This document shows, one piece after another, positions 50,741 through 59,620 of a DNA stretch of 64,000 bases. How positions within the stretch are numbered: position 1 is the stretch's first letter; the number at the start of each line of letters is the position of its first letter. The position numbers were made by a program, and so were the translations under genes. The notes beneath the pieces are model-generated. The model saw nothing but the letters and a program-made list of their open reading frames with translations. It was not told the DNA's origin and did not search any database. The stretch is from Micromonospora lutea (GTDB taxonomy: Bacteria; Actinomycetota; Actinomycetes; Mycobacteriales; Micromonosporaceae), in the NCBI RefSeq assembly GCF_016863535.1, contig NZ_BOPB01000022.1:29926-93925 (forward strand). Reading direction: 5' to 3'.

Positions 50741-51955
50741 TCAGCCGGCCAGCACGGCGGCCACCTGCGCCACCGCGTGGTCGATCTCCTCTTCGGTGAT
50801 CACCAGCGGCGGGGCGAGTCGGATGGTCGAGCCGTGCGTGTCCTTGGCCAGCACCCCCCGCTCCATCAGCCGTTCGCAGGCCTCCCGGCCGCTCATCAGG
50901 GACGGGTCGAGGTCCAGGCCGGCCCAGAGACCCCGGCCGCGTACCGCGACCAGCCCCTTGCCGATCAGCCCGCGCAGGCCGGTGTGCAGCCGCTCGCCCA
51001 ACTCGGTCGAGCGGCGCTGGAATTCACCGGTCGCCAGCAGCCGGACCACCTCGGTCGCCACCGCACAGGCGAGGGGGTTGCCACCGAAGGTGGAACCGTG
51101 CTGGCCGGGCTGGAGTACGCCGAGCACGTTGGTGTCGGCAGCCACCGCGGAGACCGGCACGATGCCACCGCCGAGCGCCTTGCCCAGCAGGTACATGTCG
51201 GGCACGACGCCTTCCTGCTCGCAGGCGAAGGTGGTACCGGTGCGGCCCAGGCCGGACTGGATCTCGTCGGCGATGAACAGCACGTCGCGTTCGGTGCACA
51301 GTCGACGTACGCCCGGCAGGTAGCCCTCGGGCGGCACGACCACGCCCTGCTCGCCCTGGATCGGCTCCAGCAGCACGGCGACGGTGTGCTCGTCGACCGC
51401 CTCGGTCAGCGCGGCGAGGTCACCGTAGGGAACGATTCGGAAGCCCGGGGTGTACGGCCCGAAGTCGGCTCGGGCGTCGGAGTCCGTGGAGAAGCTGACG
51501 ATGGTGGTCGTACGTCCGTGGAAGTTGCCCTCCGCGACCACGATGTTGGCCTGGTCGGCCGGCACCCCTTTGACCTGGTAGCCCCACTTGCGGGCCACCT
51601 TGATGCCGGTCTCGACCGCCTCGGCTCCGGTGTTCATCGGCAGCACCAGGTCCTTGCCGCACAGCGCCGCCAACTCCCGGCAGAAGTCGGCGAACTGGTC
51701 GTGGATGAACGCCCGGCTGGTCAGCGTCAGCTTGTCGAGTTGGGCGTGCGCGGCGGCGATCAGCGTCGGGTGCCGGTGACCGAAGTTCAGCGCCGAGTAG
51801 CCGGCCAGGCAGTCGAGGTAACGCTTGCCGTCCACGTCGGTCACCCAGGCGCCCTCGGCGGAGGAGATCACCACCGGCAGGGGGTGGTAGTTGTGCGCGG
51901 TGTGGCGCTCCGCGTCCTGCACGGCGGCAGGAGTCCGGAGCATGTCCTCGATCAT
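50741..51955 (-). CDS. rocD: Ornithine aminotransferase
   Basis: This 404-residue class-III PLP aminotransferase converts ornithine and 2-oxoglutarate to glutamate semialdehyde and glutamate. Motifs: FGHRHPTLIAAAHAQL, NTGAEAVETGIK, FIADEIQSGLGRTG and the PLP lysine in YLLGKALGGG. It overlaps the amidohydrolase gene upstream (ATGA), so the operon takes dimethylarginine or arginine derivatives toward glutamate. ATG 51955 follows GGGAAAGG; the ATG 12 nt further in is an alternative. Confidence 0.93.
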   Translation of the reverse strand: MIEDMLRTPAAVQDAERHTAHNYHPLPVVISSAEGAWVTDVDGKRYLDCLAGYSALNFGHRHPTLIAAAHAQLDKLTLTSRAFIHDQFADFCRELAALCGKDLVLPMNTGAEAVETGIKVARKWGYQVKGVPADQANIVVAEGNFHGRTTTIVSFSTDSDARADFGPYTPGFRIVPYGDLAALTEAVDEHTVAVLLEPIQGEQGVVVPPEGYLPGVRRLCTERDVLFIADEIQSGLGRTGTTFACEQEGVVPDMYLLGKALGGGIVPVSAVAADTNVLGVLQPGQHGSTFGGNPLACAVATEVVRLLATGEFQRRSTELGERLHTGLRGLIGKGLVAVRGRGLWAGLDLDPSLMSGREACERLMERGVLAKDTHGSTIRLAPPLVITEEEIDHAVAQVAAVLAG

Positions 51956-52773
51956 CGGTTCGCCTTTCCCTGACGGAGTCGCAAGGTGCAACACTTCGGG
52001 CCACCGCCGGCCCGACGCAGCTCGGACAGGTCGACGCCGATGGTCTCGTAGCCCCGGTCGCGCAGCTTGGCGGCCAGGCCGGTGGCCTGCTCGGGCAGCA
52101 CCACGTGCCGGCCGTCGCTGACCGCGTTGAGGCCGAGCACCTGCGCGTCGGCCATGGTGGCGTGCACCGCGTCCGGGAAGAGCCGGCGCAGCACCGCCTG
52201 ACTGCCGGGCGAGAACGCCTCCGGCAGGTACGCCACGGTCTGCTCGTCGAGCACGGTCAGCGCGGTGTCCAGGTGGTAGAAACGCGGGTCCACCAGCTGC
52301 ATGGTGATCACCGGGTAACCGAAGACCTCCTGAAGCTGGGCGTGCGAGGCGTGCGCGGTGCGGAAACCGGTGCCGGCGAGCAGGTGACCGCCGGCCAGCA
52401 GGACGTCGCCCTCACCCTCGTTGACGTGCTTCGGGTCGTACATCTCGAAGCCGGCGGCCTCGAACCAGGCGCGGTACGCGGGGGCTTCGTCGGCGCGTTG
52501 CGGATCCCGGAACTGCACGGCCATGGCCTTGCCGTCGATCACGGTGCCACCGTTGGCGGCGAAGACCATGTCGGGCAGCCCCGGCACCGGGGTGATCTCC
52601 TCGACGGTGTGGCCCAGGTCCCGGTAGACCTGGCGCAACCGCTCCCACTGGCGGACGGCGAGATCGGCGTCGACCGGGACGGTCGGGTCCATCCACGGGT
52701 TGATCGCGTAGTCGACGGCGAAGTACGTCGGCCGGCACATCAGGAAGCGCTGGCGGGTGGCGTCCATCGTCAT
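51952..52773 (-). CDS. ddaH: Dimethylarginine dimethylaminohydrolase / arginine-deiminase-fold amidinotransferase
   Basis: This 273-residue pentein-fold enzyme hydrolyses N-omega-methylated arginine to citrulline plus methylamine, or a related arginine derivative. Motifs: FLMCRPTYF, FAANGGTVI, DVLLAGGHLLAG, FYHLDTALTVLDEQT (catalytic His) and the C-terminal GGGPKCCTLRL with the nucleophilic Cys. It lies upstream of and overlaps rocD. A GGAGCAGG precedes ATG 52773. Confidence 0.9.
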   Translation of the reverse strand: MTMDATRQRFLMCRPTYFAVDYAINPWMDPTVPVDADLAVRQWERLRQVYRDLGHTVEEITPVPGLPDMVFAANGGTVIDGKAMAVQFRDPQRADEAPAYRAWFEAAGFEMYDPKHVNEGEGDVLLAGGHLLAGTGFRTAHASHAQLQEVFGYPVITMQLVDPRFYHLDTALTVLDEQTVAYLPEAFSPGSQAVLRRLFPDAVHATMADAQVLGLNAVSDGRHVVLPEQATGLAAKLRDRGYETIGVDLSELRRAGGGPKCCTLRLRQGKANR

Positions 52774-53151
52774 GTGTCCTGCTCCAAGGGTCGGGCGCGC
52801 CCGGCCACCGTCGGCCCACGGGCTGGCGCCGTGGCTCAACGGTATGCGGCTCCGACGAGCAGGATCCACCGCGAACCCTTGCATTCAGCGGCAGATCATT
52901 GCGTATACCACCCGACTGGCGGGTTTTCGTTGCGTGCAAGGCTTGTTTGGGTGAGTCGCTCGGCCGGTGACCGGATCGTGGCGAGGCAGGTCCGGGAGCG
53001 GCGAACGGCCCCCGGACACACGTCAGGGGCGGCGAACCGCCGCCCCTGACGAGCGTGTGCGCCCGACTGGTGAATCACCAGATCCGATCGGGCTGCGGCC
53101 GGTTCCTCACCGACCGGCGCGGTGCACCACCGGCGGGCCGAAATGTGCCCG
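52774..53151. other. Intergenic region upstream of ddaH
   Basis: This 378-nt region has no convincing gene. It contains three TTGCRT repeats (52879-52884, 52899-52904 and 52930-52935), some about two turns apart, which could be Lrp/AsnC-type sites for ddaH-rocD, and the perfect hairpin at 53021-53051. The stretch 53052-53151 shows nothing recognisable. Confidence 0.6.
53021..53051 (-). terminator. Perfect hairpin downstream of membrane protein gene
   Basis: Fourteen-bp arms CGTCAGGGGCGGCG and CGCCGCCCCTGACG surround a 3-nt AAC loop. It lies about 100 nt after the stop of the minus-strand membrane protein gene and is probably its terminator. Confidence 0.75.
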
Positions 53152-53928
53152 CTACAGGCGGTCGACAAACTGTGAATCAAGCCACTCCCGGAAGCGGGCC
53201 ACCAGGTCACCGTCGGTGGTCGGCCAGTCGTACTGGCCGGTCATCGCCAGCACGCCCAGGACCACCGCGCCGAGGCCGAAGGCGATACCCAGCAGCGCGT
53301 CCGACTTACCCGCGATGTGCCGCCGCCGGGTGGCGATCAGGCCGAGCACGGCGACCACCGCCCCGACCGCACCAAGCGCGATGCCGTACCCGGCGAGGAC
53401 GCCGGTGAGCACGAACAGGATGCCAGCGACGCCGACGATGAGGCCGAGCGTGGCCAGCAGACTGGAACGCGGTCGCGGGCCGACCGGTGCCGGCGGTACC
53501 TCCCGGCCGGCTGCGCCGTCGGGGACACGGTCACCCTCGATGGTCCGGTCGGTGGTCTCGGTGGCGCCGACGCTCCGGTCCGCGTCACCGGGCCGGTCGC
53601 CATCGACGGCGCGGCCGTCGACGGTCCGGTCGGCGGTCTCGGTGCTGGCGGTACGGGCGCGGGAACCGGGAACGGCGGAGCGGGCGGTGGCGGCTCGGGC
53701 CTCGGCAACCCGTCGCGCGTCGGCCCGGTGATCCGCCCGGTCGGCTGTGCCGGTGGCCCGGTCGGCGCCGATGCGGTCGTCGGCCGGTGCGCGGCGGGCG
53801 CTGCCGGCGGTGCGGTCCTCGACGGCGGTTGGCTCGTCGGGGCGGGTGTCGGTGGCGACCGTCCCGGTCCGGGCGTCGTCTGCCGGCGGAGCCGGGTCCT
53901 CCCGGCGTGAGAGCGAAGGAAATCTCAT
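53152..53928 (-). CDS. Membrane protein with long acidic/charged N-terminal region (DUF4190-like C-terminus)
   Basis: The protein has 258 residues. The N-terminal 150 are disordered and low complexity, rich in Asp, Arg, Ala, Thr and Glu with repeated DRT/ADR tracts. Then come three membrane helices (about 157-180, 184-204 and 213-235), with the pattern LLATLGLIVGVAGILFVLTG typical of DUF4190-type proteins. A short soluble tail contains DWPTTDGDLVARFREWLDSQ. The ATG follows AGGAGGTG with 6-nt spacing, one of the best ribosome binding sites in the window. Function unknown. Confidence 0.82.
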   Translation of the reverse strand: MRFPSLSRREDPAPPADDARTGTVATDTRPDEPTAVEDRTAGSARRAPADDRIGADRATGTADRADHRADARRVAEARAATARSAVPGSRARTASTETADRTVDGRAVDGDRPGDADRSVGATETTDRTIEGDRVPDGAAGREVPPAPVGPRPRSSLLATLGLIVGVAGILFVLTGVLAGYGIALGAVGAVVAVLGLIATRRRHIAGKSDALLGIAFGLGAVVLGVLAMTGQYDWPTTDGDLVARFREWLDSQFVDRL

Positions 53929-54061
53929 GGGTTCACCTCCTGATCGATGCGTGGACGGCGACATCAGCCCCGTATCGCCAACCACGCCACAACACCCCGC
54001 AGGTACCCACCCCTCACCCAACCGACACCCCGTCGGGTCCAACGCAGGGCCGGAGCGAGGG

Positions 54062-54751
54062 TCAGCGGGGCCGGGTCAGGGCGGCCAGGGCGGAGGTGAG
54101 CAGGGCCAGGCGCCGAGGTCGGGAGACCAGGACGGGCCGGTTGCGGACACAGCGCACGAGGATCTCCACGGCTCGCTCGACCGGGATCATCAACGGTCGG
54201 GACGAACCCTTGGCCATCTTGGTGTCCACGAAACCGAACCGCACGGTGGTCACGTGCACGCCGTGGCGGCGCAGGGCCGCCGACAGACCCATCAGGTACG
54301 ACGACAGCCCGGCCTTCGAACCGGCGTAACCGGGTGCCTCGCCGGAGACGAGCCGGTCGGCGAGGCTGGAGATCCCGATCAGGTGCCCGTCACCGGCGGC
54401 CAGCATTCGCGGCACCACCACGGCAGCGGTGCGTACCGCGCCCATCAGGTTGACCTCGAAGGTGTGCGTCTGTGCGCCCAGGTCGGTCGGGTCGACCGGC
54501 TCCCCGATGCCGGCGGCGTAGACGCACAGGTCCAACCCGCCGAGTTCGTCGATCGACTTGCTCAGCACCTCCGGATAGTCCGGCGCGGTGACGTCGACGG
54601 TGTGGTGGGCGTACGTGGGGACGATGATCGCGTTGTCCCGTCGGGACAACCCGGTGACCAGCCAGCCGTCGGCGAGGAGTCTGCGGGTGAACGCCAGCCC
54701 GATCCCGTCGGTGTTGCCGATCACCACCGCACGGCGCATCCGAACGGTCAT
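54062..54751 (-). CDS. Short-chain dehydrogenase/reductase
   Basis: This 229-residue Rossmann-fold SDR has cofactor motif IGNTDGIGLAF (TGxxxGIG variant with Thr and Asp), an NAG-equivalent YAAGIGEP, catalytic Ser in GISSLAD and the YAGSKAG Tyr-Lys pair. NADP(H) use is plausible from the conserved Arg after the loop (LSRRDN). Substrate unknown. ATG 54751 is preceded by GTGGGG; ATG 54739 is an alternative. Divergent from the nei-like gene. Confidence 0.85.
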   Translation of the reverse strand: MTVRMRRAVVIGNTDGIGLAFTRRLLADGWLVTGLSRRDNAIIVPTYAHHTVDVTAPDYPEVLSKSIDELGGLDLCVYAAGIGEPVDPTDLGAQTHTFEVNLMGAVRTAAVVVPRMLAAGDGHLIGISSLADRLVSGEAPGYAGSKAGLSSYLMGLSAALRRHGVHVTTVRFGFVDTKMAKGSSRPLMIPVERAVEILVRCVRNRPVLVSRPRRLALLTSALAALTRPR

Positions 54752-54898
54752 GACCCCACTGCCCCCATCACGTCGAGGTGGTGCCCGCCGTGCCGACGGC
54801 CCGACCGGCAATTGAACCAGACGGCGACGGAAATCCCCTACCGTCGAGTAGCCCGCTCTCCGATCGCTGCTCACCGGCCCGCTGGCTACGCTTGGCCG

Positions 54899-55705
54899 GT
54901 GCCTGAGGGACACACCATCCATCGCCTGGCGGCCCGGCACGCCGAGCTGTTCGCCGGGGACAAGGTGCTCGCCACCAGCCCCCAGGGCCGCTTCACCGAC
55001 GGTGCCGCGCTGATCTCCGGCACGGTGCTGGAGGGCACCGAGGCGTACGGCAAGCATCTGCTGCACCACCATGCCGGTGAGTTGACGCTGCATGTGCACC
55101 TCGGCCTCTACGGAAAGGTCACCGACGGCGACGGTGAGCCGCCGGAACCGGTGGGGCAGATCCGGCTACGACTGACGAGCGACCGGCACTGGCTCGACCT
55201 GCGCGGCCCGACCGCCTGTGAACTGCTCAGCCCGCCCGAGGTGGCAGCGCTGCGGGCCCGCCTCGGCCCGGACCCGCTGCGTGCCGACGCCGAGCCGGAC
55301 CGGGCGTACGCCCGGATCTCGCGCAGCGCGACGCCGCTGGCGGCGCTGCTGCTGGACCAGTCGGTGGTGGCCGGCACGGGCCTGATCTTCGTTACCGAGG
55401 CGCTGTTTCGCGCCAATCTGTCGCCGAGGCTGCCCGGCCGGGAGCTGACCCGGGCCGACTGGCAGGTGCTCTGGACCGATCTGGTCGAGCTGATGACGCG
55501 GGCGGTCGCCACCGGCCGGATCGACACCGTCCGCGCCGCCCACCTGCCCGATGCGATGGGCCGCCCGGCCCGCGTCGACCGGCACGGAGGTGAGGTCTAC
55601 GTCTACCGTCGCCCGGGCCAGCCCTGCCACGTCTGCCGTACACCGGTCAGCCGAGGCACCATCACCGCCCGCAACCTCTACTGGTGCCCCACCTGCCAGG
55701 CCTGA
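54899..55705 (+). CDS. nei: Endonuclease VIII-like DNA glycosylase (Fpg/Nei family)
   Basis: This 268-residue repair enzyme removes oxidised bases. It begins with the catalytic P-E after Met (VPEGHTIHRLAARH), has the QGRFTDGA loop and the helix-two-turn-helix near VVAGTGLIFVTEALF. The C-terminal zinc finger is CHVCRTPVSRGTI...YWCPTCQ. The protein matches the Nei2 group of actinobacteria better than MutM. TACGCT ends 6 nt before the GTG, so it is probably leaderless. Confidence 0.92.
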   Translation: MPEGHTIHRLAARHAELFAGDKVLATSPQGRFTDGAALISGTVLEGTEAYGKHLLHHHAGELTLHVHLGLYGKVTDGDGEPPEPVGQIRLRLTSDRHWLDLRGPTACELLSPPEVAALRARLGPDPLRADAEPDRAYARISRSATPLAALLLDQSVVAGTGLIFVTEALFRANLSPRLPGRELTRADWQVLWTDLVELMTRAVATGRIDTVRAAHLPDAMGRPARVDRHGGEVYVYRRPGQPCHVCRTPVSRGTITARNLYWCPTCQA

Positions 55706-55735
55706 CGCCCCATGTGAATCTTGGTGCGGTACGGC

Positions 55736-55755
55736 CCGCCACGGGGCCGTGGCGG
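55736..55755. terminator. Terminator between the nei-like and phosphotransferase genes
   Basis: Arms CCGCCACGG and CCGTGGCGG with a 2-base loop lie between convergent genes. Confidence 0.6.
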
Positions 55756-55777
55756 ACCACGATCTCAGCGAGTCGGC

Positions 55778-56650
55778 TCAGTCGAGGAGCCAGCGGACGA
55801 CCTCGATGTGGTCGGTGAAGACCTGGTCGGCGTCGATGCTCCAGGCCAGGGTCTGACCGATCGTCCAGCCGCGTACCCGGTCGCGGTCCAACCCCAGCTC
55901 GGCGCTGAGGCGGTCCAGCCGGCGACGGACAGCTGTCGGGGAATGACCCAGCTCGGTGCCGCGCACCAGCGGCACGACCGAGAATTCGCGCTCGCCGATC
56001 AGCGGCTTCGGGTCGATCACCAGCCACGGTTCGCGTTCGGCGCGCAGCACGTTGGCGGCGTGCAGGTCCTGGTTGACCAGGACCTGCTCACCCTGGCTGT
56101 CGACCAGATCGCCGAGCAGATCGAGCGCGAGGTCGACCAACCGTCGCTCGTACGGCCGTCCGGCGCGTTCCCACTTGCCCGGCAGCCGGGCCGCCCAGCC
56201 GGCGGCCGCCTCCGCCAACGGCAGGAACGGCTGACCGGCCGGTACCCAGAGGCGGGGGAGCAGCGCCACCACGGCGTCGAGCGCCTCGTCGAGCGGTAAC
56301 GCGTGCAGCGGCGTGCCGGGGTCACAGCGCTCCACCAGCAGCGCCCGCAGGTCGGGGTCGTGGGCGAGCAGCCGGATCGCGCCGCCGCCGTCCCAATGGC
56401 GCAACGCGGTCGCCTCATGCTCGCTCTCCGCGTCGGGGAACTGCACCTTGAGCACCGCCCGGGTGCCGTCCGGCAATCCGGCCGGCACCGCCAGCGAAGC
56501 GCAGGCGTACCCGAAGGGTGGACCAAGTCGCAGCGACCAGCGCCGGGCGCAGTCGGCCAACCTCTCCGGCAGCTCGGCCAACCACTGCGGACCGCCCGGC
56601 ATGCCGTGCAACCAGTTCAACCCGTCGGGCATCCGCAGCGCGTCGGTCAC
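55778..56650 (-). CDS. APH(6)/hydroxyurea-type small-molecule phosphotransferase
   Basis: The 290-residue protein resembles streptomycin 6-kinase/hydroxyurea phosphotransferase-like enzymes. Motifs: AVLKVQFPDAESEHEATAL (P-loop and ATP-binding Lys-Glu), VNQDLHAANVLRAERE (catalytic loop, with Asp) and LVIDPKPLIGEREF (metal-binding). Kinases of this group can inactivate aminoglycosides or act on a native metabolite; no resistance is implied from sequence alone. CAGGAT ends 6 nt before the GTG at 56650, indicating a leaderless start. The upstream gene, on the same strand, is the frameshifted WGR gene. Confidence 0.85.
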   Translation of the reverse strand: MTDALRMPDGLNWLHGMPGGPQWLAELPERLADCARRWSLRLGPPFGYACASLAVPAGLPDGTRAVLKVQFPDAESEHEATALRHWDGGGAIRLLAHDPDLRALLVERCDPGTPLHALPLDEALDAVVALLPRLWVPAGQPFLPLAEAAAGWAARLPGKWERAGRPYERRLVDLALDLLGDLVDSQGEQVLVNQDLHAANVLRAEREPWLVIDPKPLIGEREFSVVPLVRGTELGHSPTAVRRRLDRLSAELGLDRDRVRGWTIGQTLAWSIDADQVFTDHIEVVRWLLD

Positions 56651-56719
56651 CGGCTTATCCTGGCCGAGCCGACCTGCCGTCACAACCTGGATCAGCCCGG
56701 TCAGGTCGCGCCACCAGGA

Positions 56720-58145
56720 TCAGCGCAGTCGGTGGATGTCGCCGTACGCGCGGTAGAAGCCGCCCCGGCCGGACTCGCGGACCTCGGTGACCAGGTAGCG
56801 CGCCCCCGGGCTCGCGGATCCCCTTGGGGAACTGCACCGACCAGTCCCGGCGATAGCCGGTGGAGAGCACGTGGACCCGCAACCGGCCACCGTGCTCGAC
56901 ACACTCGACCACCACACCGCCACCGGTGTCGCCGACCACCTCGACCTGGGTCACGGCTGCGGGCTCCGGCAGCCGGGCCGGGGCCTTGACGTCGACCACC
57001 TCCGGCACGCTGCCCGACTCCGCCGCCCGGATCGCCGGCTCGCTGGCGTCGATGCAGGCCAGGTGGCCGCTGGTGGTCACCACGAAGAGGCGTTGGTCGT
57101 GGTACTGCATGGAGTACGCCGAACCGCAGCCGGTGCCGAGCTTCCACAGCCGGGTGCCGTCGGCGGCGAAGCAGTAGATCGAGGACTGGCTGTCCCCGGC
57201 GAAGACGTAGCGACCATCCTCGGCGGTGGCGCAGGAGAAGACCGGGGCGTCGGCCCGGTAGGTGCGCGTCGCCGAGCCGCCGTCCTTGCCGATCCGCACC
57301 ACCTGGCGGGTGGCCGTGCCGGCGAACACCGCGTCGCGTTCCTGCCAACCGAAGAGCACCGAGCCGGTGGGGGTGTGCCACAACTCCCGGCCGGTGCGCC
57401 AGTCGTAGCCGCTCACCCCCGTCGAGTCACCGTGGTAGACGGCGTCGGCGTCGCAGCGCACCATCCAGGCCGACCGGCCGCGTCCAGCCCGCCGCCAGAG
57501 GAACTCGTCCTCGTGGTCGATGGCGGCGATCCCACCGTCGGCGTCGGAGACGCCCAGCACCCCGTCGTGAATGTCGAGCCAGTAGATGTCGATGTCGGGC
57601 ACGATTGCGTACGCCACCCGGGGGATCTTGCCGGAGAGGTCGTAGACGTTGCCGTCGTCGCAGCCGGCGTAGATCCAGGCGTCATCGGCGACGATGCACT
57701 TGACCCCGTCGGGCAGGCGGACCTGGTCCAGCACCCGGGCGTCGTGGTCGAGAGTGGTGATCACACCTCGTTCGTTGCCCACCATGCAGGTGCGTCCGTC
57801 GACGAAGATGCCGAAGGCCGGCGCGCCGGATTCGTACCGCCAGAGCACCGGGGCGGTGCGGGCGGTCGAGCGGGTGCTGACGATCTGCCGCCGGGACACG
57901 GCCCGCTTCGGGCGTACGCCGCGCACCGCCGGGGCGTACCCTTTGCGGACCTTCTCGCCGATCTTCTTCGCCGCGGCGGCTCGGGCCCGCGCGTTGTCGG
58001 GGTAACCGGTGGTCTTCACCTGGCCCTGGTCGCCGATCCGCCCGTAGCGCACCGTCATCGTGGTGTCGTCGACCACCACCTCGTAGAACTTGTGCGCCGC
58101 ACCGTCCACTTCGGACAGTTCGAGGTAGGTCGTCTCCTGCGACAT
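56720..58145 (-). pseudogene. WGR-domain plus beta-propeller protein, frameshifted near C-terminus
   Basis: The reading frame starts at ATG 58145 after GGAGGAATTCC and codes for a WGR domain (about 1-80; YGRIGDQGQVKT), then a beta-propeller of PQQ/WD-type repeats (about 100-400) with DVYDLSG-like strands. At 56803-56807 a run of five C (G in the mRNA) shifts the frame. Removing one base restores RYLVTEVRESGRGGFYRAYGDI and a stop at 56720, giving 474 residues. Without the change, an Arg/Pro-rich tail runs on to 56655, with unnatural composition. The cause may be sequencing error, programmed slippage or a real mutation. Function unknown; WGR domains occur with poly-ADP-ribose polymerases and in stress-linked proteins. 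Confidence 0.78.
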
Positions 58146-58235
58146 GGAATTCCTCCGAGGGGTTCGCGTCGGCCCTGACCGGGCGGCGGGCACACGCTAA
58201 CCCCCACCACTGACAAAAACCGGGCCTCGCGGCCG

Positions 58236-59606
58236 TCAGCGGGCGAGCGCGTCCACGGCCTTGCGGGCGGCGACCAGCACCGGATCCCAGACCGGGGCGT
58301 ACGGCGGGGCGTAACCGAGGTCGAGCGCGGTCATGTCGTCCACCGTCATCTCGTTCCACAGCGCCACGGCAAGGGTGTCGATCCGCTTCGCCGCCTCGGA
58401 CCAGCCGACGATCTGGGCGCCGAGCAGTCGCCCACTCGGCCGCTCGGCGATCAGCTTCACCGTCATCTGCCGGGCTCCGGGGTAGTAGCCGGCGCGGCTC
58501 GTCGACTCGACGATCACCGAAACGAACTCGAACCCGGCCATCCGTGCCTCCCGCTCCCGCAGCCCGGTGCGCCCGACCTCCAGGTCGCACACCTTGACCA
58601 CGGCGGTGCCGATCACCCCGCCGAAGGTGGCGTACCCGCCGCCGATGTTGATTCCGGCGACTCGCCCCTGCTTGTTGGCGTGGGTGCCCAGCGGCACGTG
58701 CACCGGCAGCCCGCTGACCTTGTGCAGGGTCTCCACGCAGTCCCCGGCGGCCCACACTCCGGGCACCCCGGACACCCGCATCCGGCGGTCCACCCGGATC
58801 CCGCCGGTCGGCCCGAGCGGCAGGCCGGCGGCAGCGGCCAGTTCGGTGTTGGGGCTCACGCCGAGACCGAGGATCACCAGGTCGGTCGGTATCGACCCAT
58901 GGTCGGTGACCACCTCGCAGACCCGGCCGTCGCGCTCCGACAGGCTGGTGACCTGTACGCCGGTGCGAATGTCCACGCCCAGTCCCCGCATGGCCGCGGT
59001 GACCAGCCGGGCCATGTCGGGGTCGACGGTCGACATCGGCTGCTCACCGCGCTCGATCAGGGTGACCGACAGCCCGCGGCGGACCAGGGCCTCGGCCATC
59101 TCGACGCCGATGTAGCCGCCGCCGACCACCACCGCCCGCCGGGGCTGCGGGTCGGCGTCCAGCCAGCCGCGTAGCGCCGAGCCGTCGTCGAGCGTCTGCA
59201 CGCCGAACACTCCGGCGGCGTCGGTGCGCGCCCAGGCCGGCTTCTTCGGCACCGCCCCGGCGGCGTACATCAGGGTGTCGAACCGCTCGCGGACCTCGAC
59301 GCCGCCGCTCAGGTCGTGGACGACAACCTCGCGGCGGACCAGGTCGATGCCGACCACCTCGTGCCGGAGCCGCACGTCGATGCCGAAGTCCTCGCGGTGC
59401 GTCCTGGGGGAGCGGGTCACCAGCTGCTCCCGGTCGGTCACCAAGCCGCTGATCCAGTACGGGATCCCGCAGGCGGAGTACGACGTGAAGTGTCCCCGTT
59501 CGAAGGCCACGATCTCCAGGTCGTCCGTGCCCCGGCGGCGGCGAGCCTGCGCGGCGGCGGACATGCCGGCCGCGTCTCCGCCGATGACGATCAACCGTTC
59601 CGCCAC
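58236..59606 (-). CDS. CoA-disulfide-reductase-like FAD/NAD(P) oxidoreductase
   Basis: This 456-residue two-dinucleotide-binding enzyme has VIGGDAAGMSAA for FAD near the N-terminus, VVGGGYIGVEMAEAL for NAD(P) near 150, and the active-site cysteine in SYSACGIPYW (Cys46), the single-cysteine type found in CoA-disulfide reductase and NADH oxidase. The C-terminal dimerisation domain ends WDPVLVAARKAV. GTG start. It is 14 nt downstream of the YbdK-type ligase gene on the same strand, so the two may form an operon involved in low-molecular-weight thiols; mycothiol is the usual thiol here, so the exact substrate is uncertain. Confidence 0.88.
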   Translation of the reverse strand: MAERLIVIGGDAAGMSAAAQARRRRGTDDLEIVAFERGHFTSYSACGIPYWISGLVTDREQLVTRSPRTHREDFGIDVRLRHEVVGIDLVRREVVVHDLSGGVEVRERFDTLMYAAGAVPKKPAWARTDAAGVFGVQTLDDGSALRGWLDADPQPRRAVVVGGGYIGVEMAEALVRRGLSVTLIERGEQPMSTVDPDMARLVTAAMRGLGVDIRTGVQVTSLSERDGRVCEVVTDHGSIPTDLVILGLGVSPNTELAAAAGLPLGPTGGIRVDRRMRVSGVPGVWAAGDCVETLHKVSGLPVHVPLGTHANKQGRVAGINIGGGYATFGGVIGTAVVKVCDLEVGRTGLREREARMAGFEFVSVIVESTSRAGYYPGARQMTVKLIAERPSGRLLGAQIVGWSEAAKRIDTLAVALWNEMTVDDMTALDLGYAPPYAPVWDPVLVAARKAVDALAR

Positions 59607-59620
59607 GGCACCACCCTTCG

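Noticed and set aside
55778..56650. Antibiotic resistance island
   Set aside because: Only one APH-like kinase is present, with normal base composition and no mobile element or resistance partner. Function cannot be assigned as resistance.
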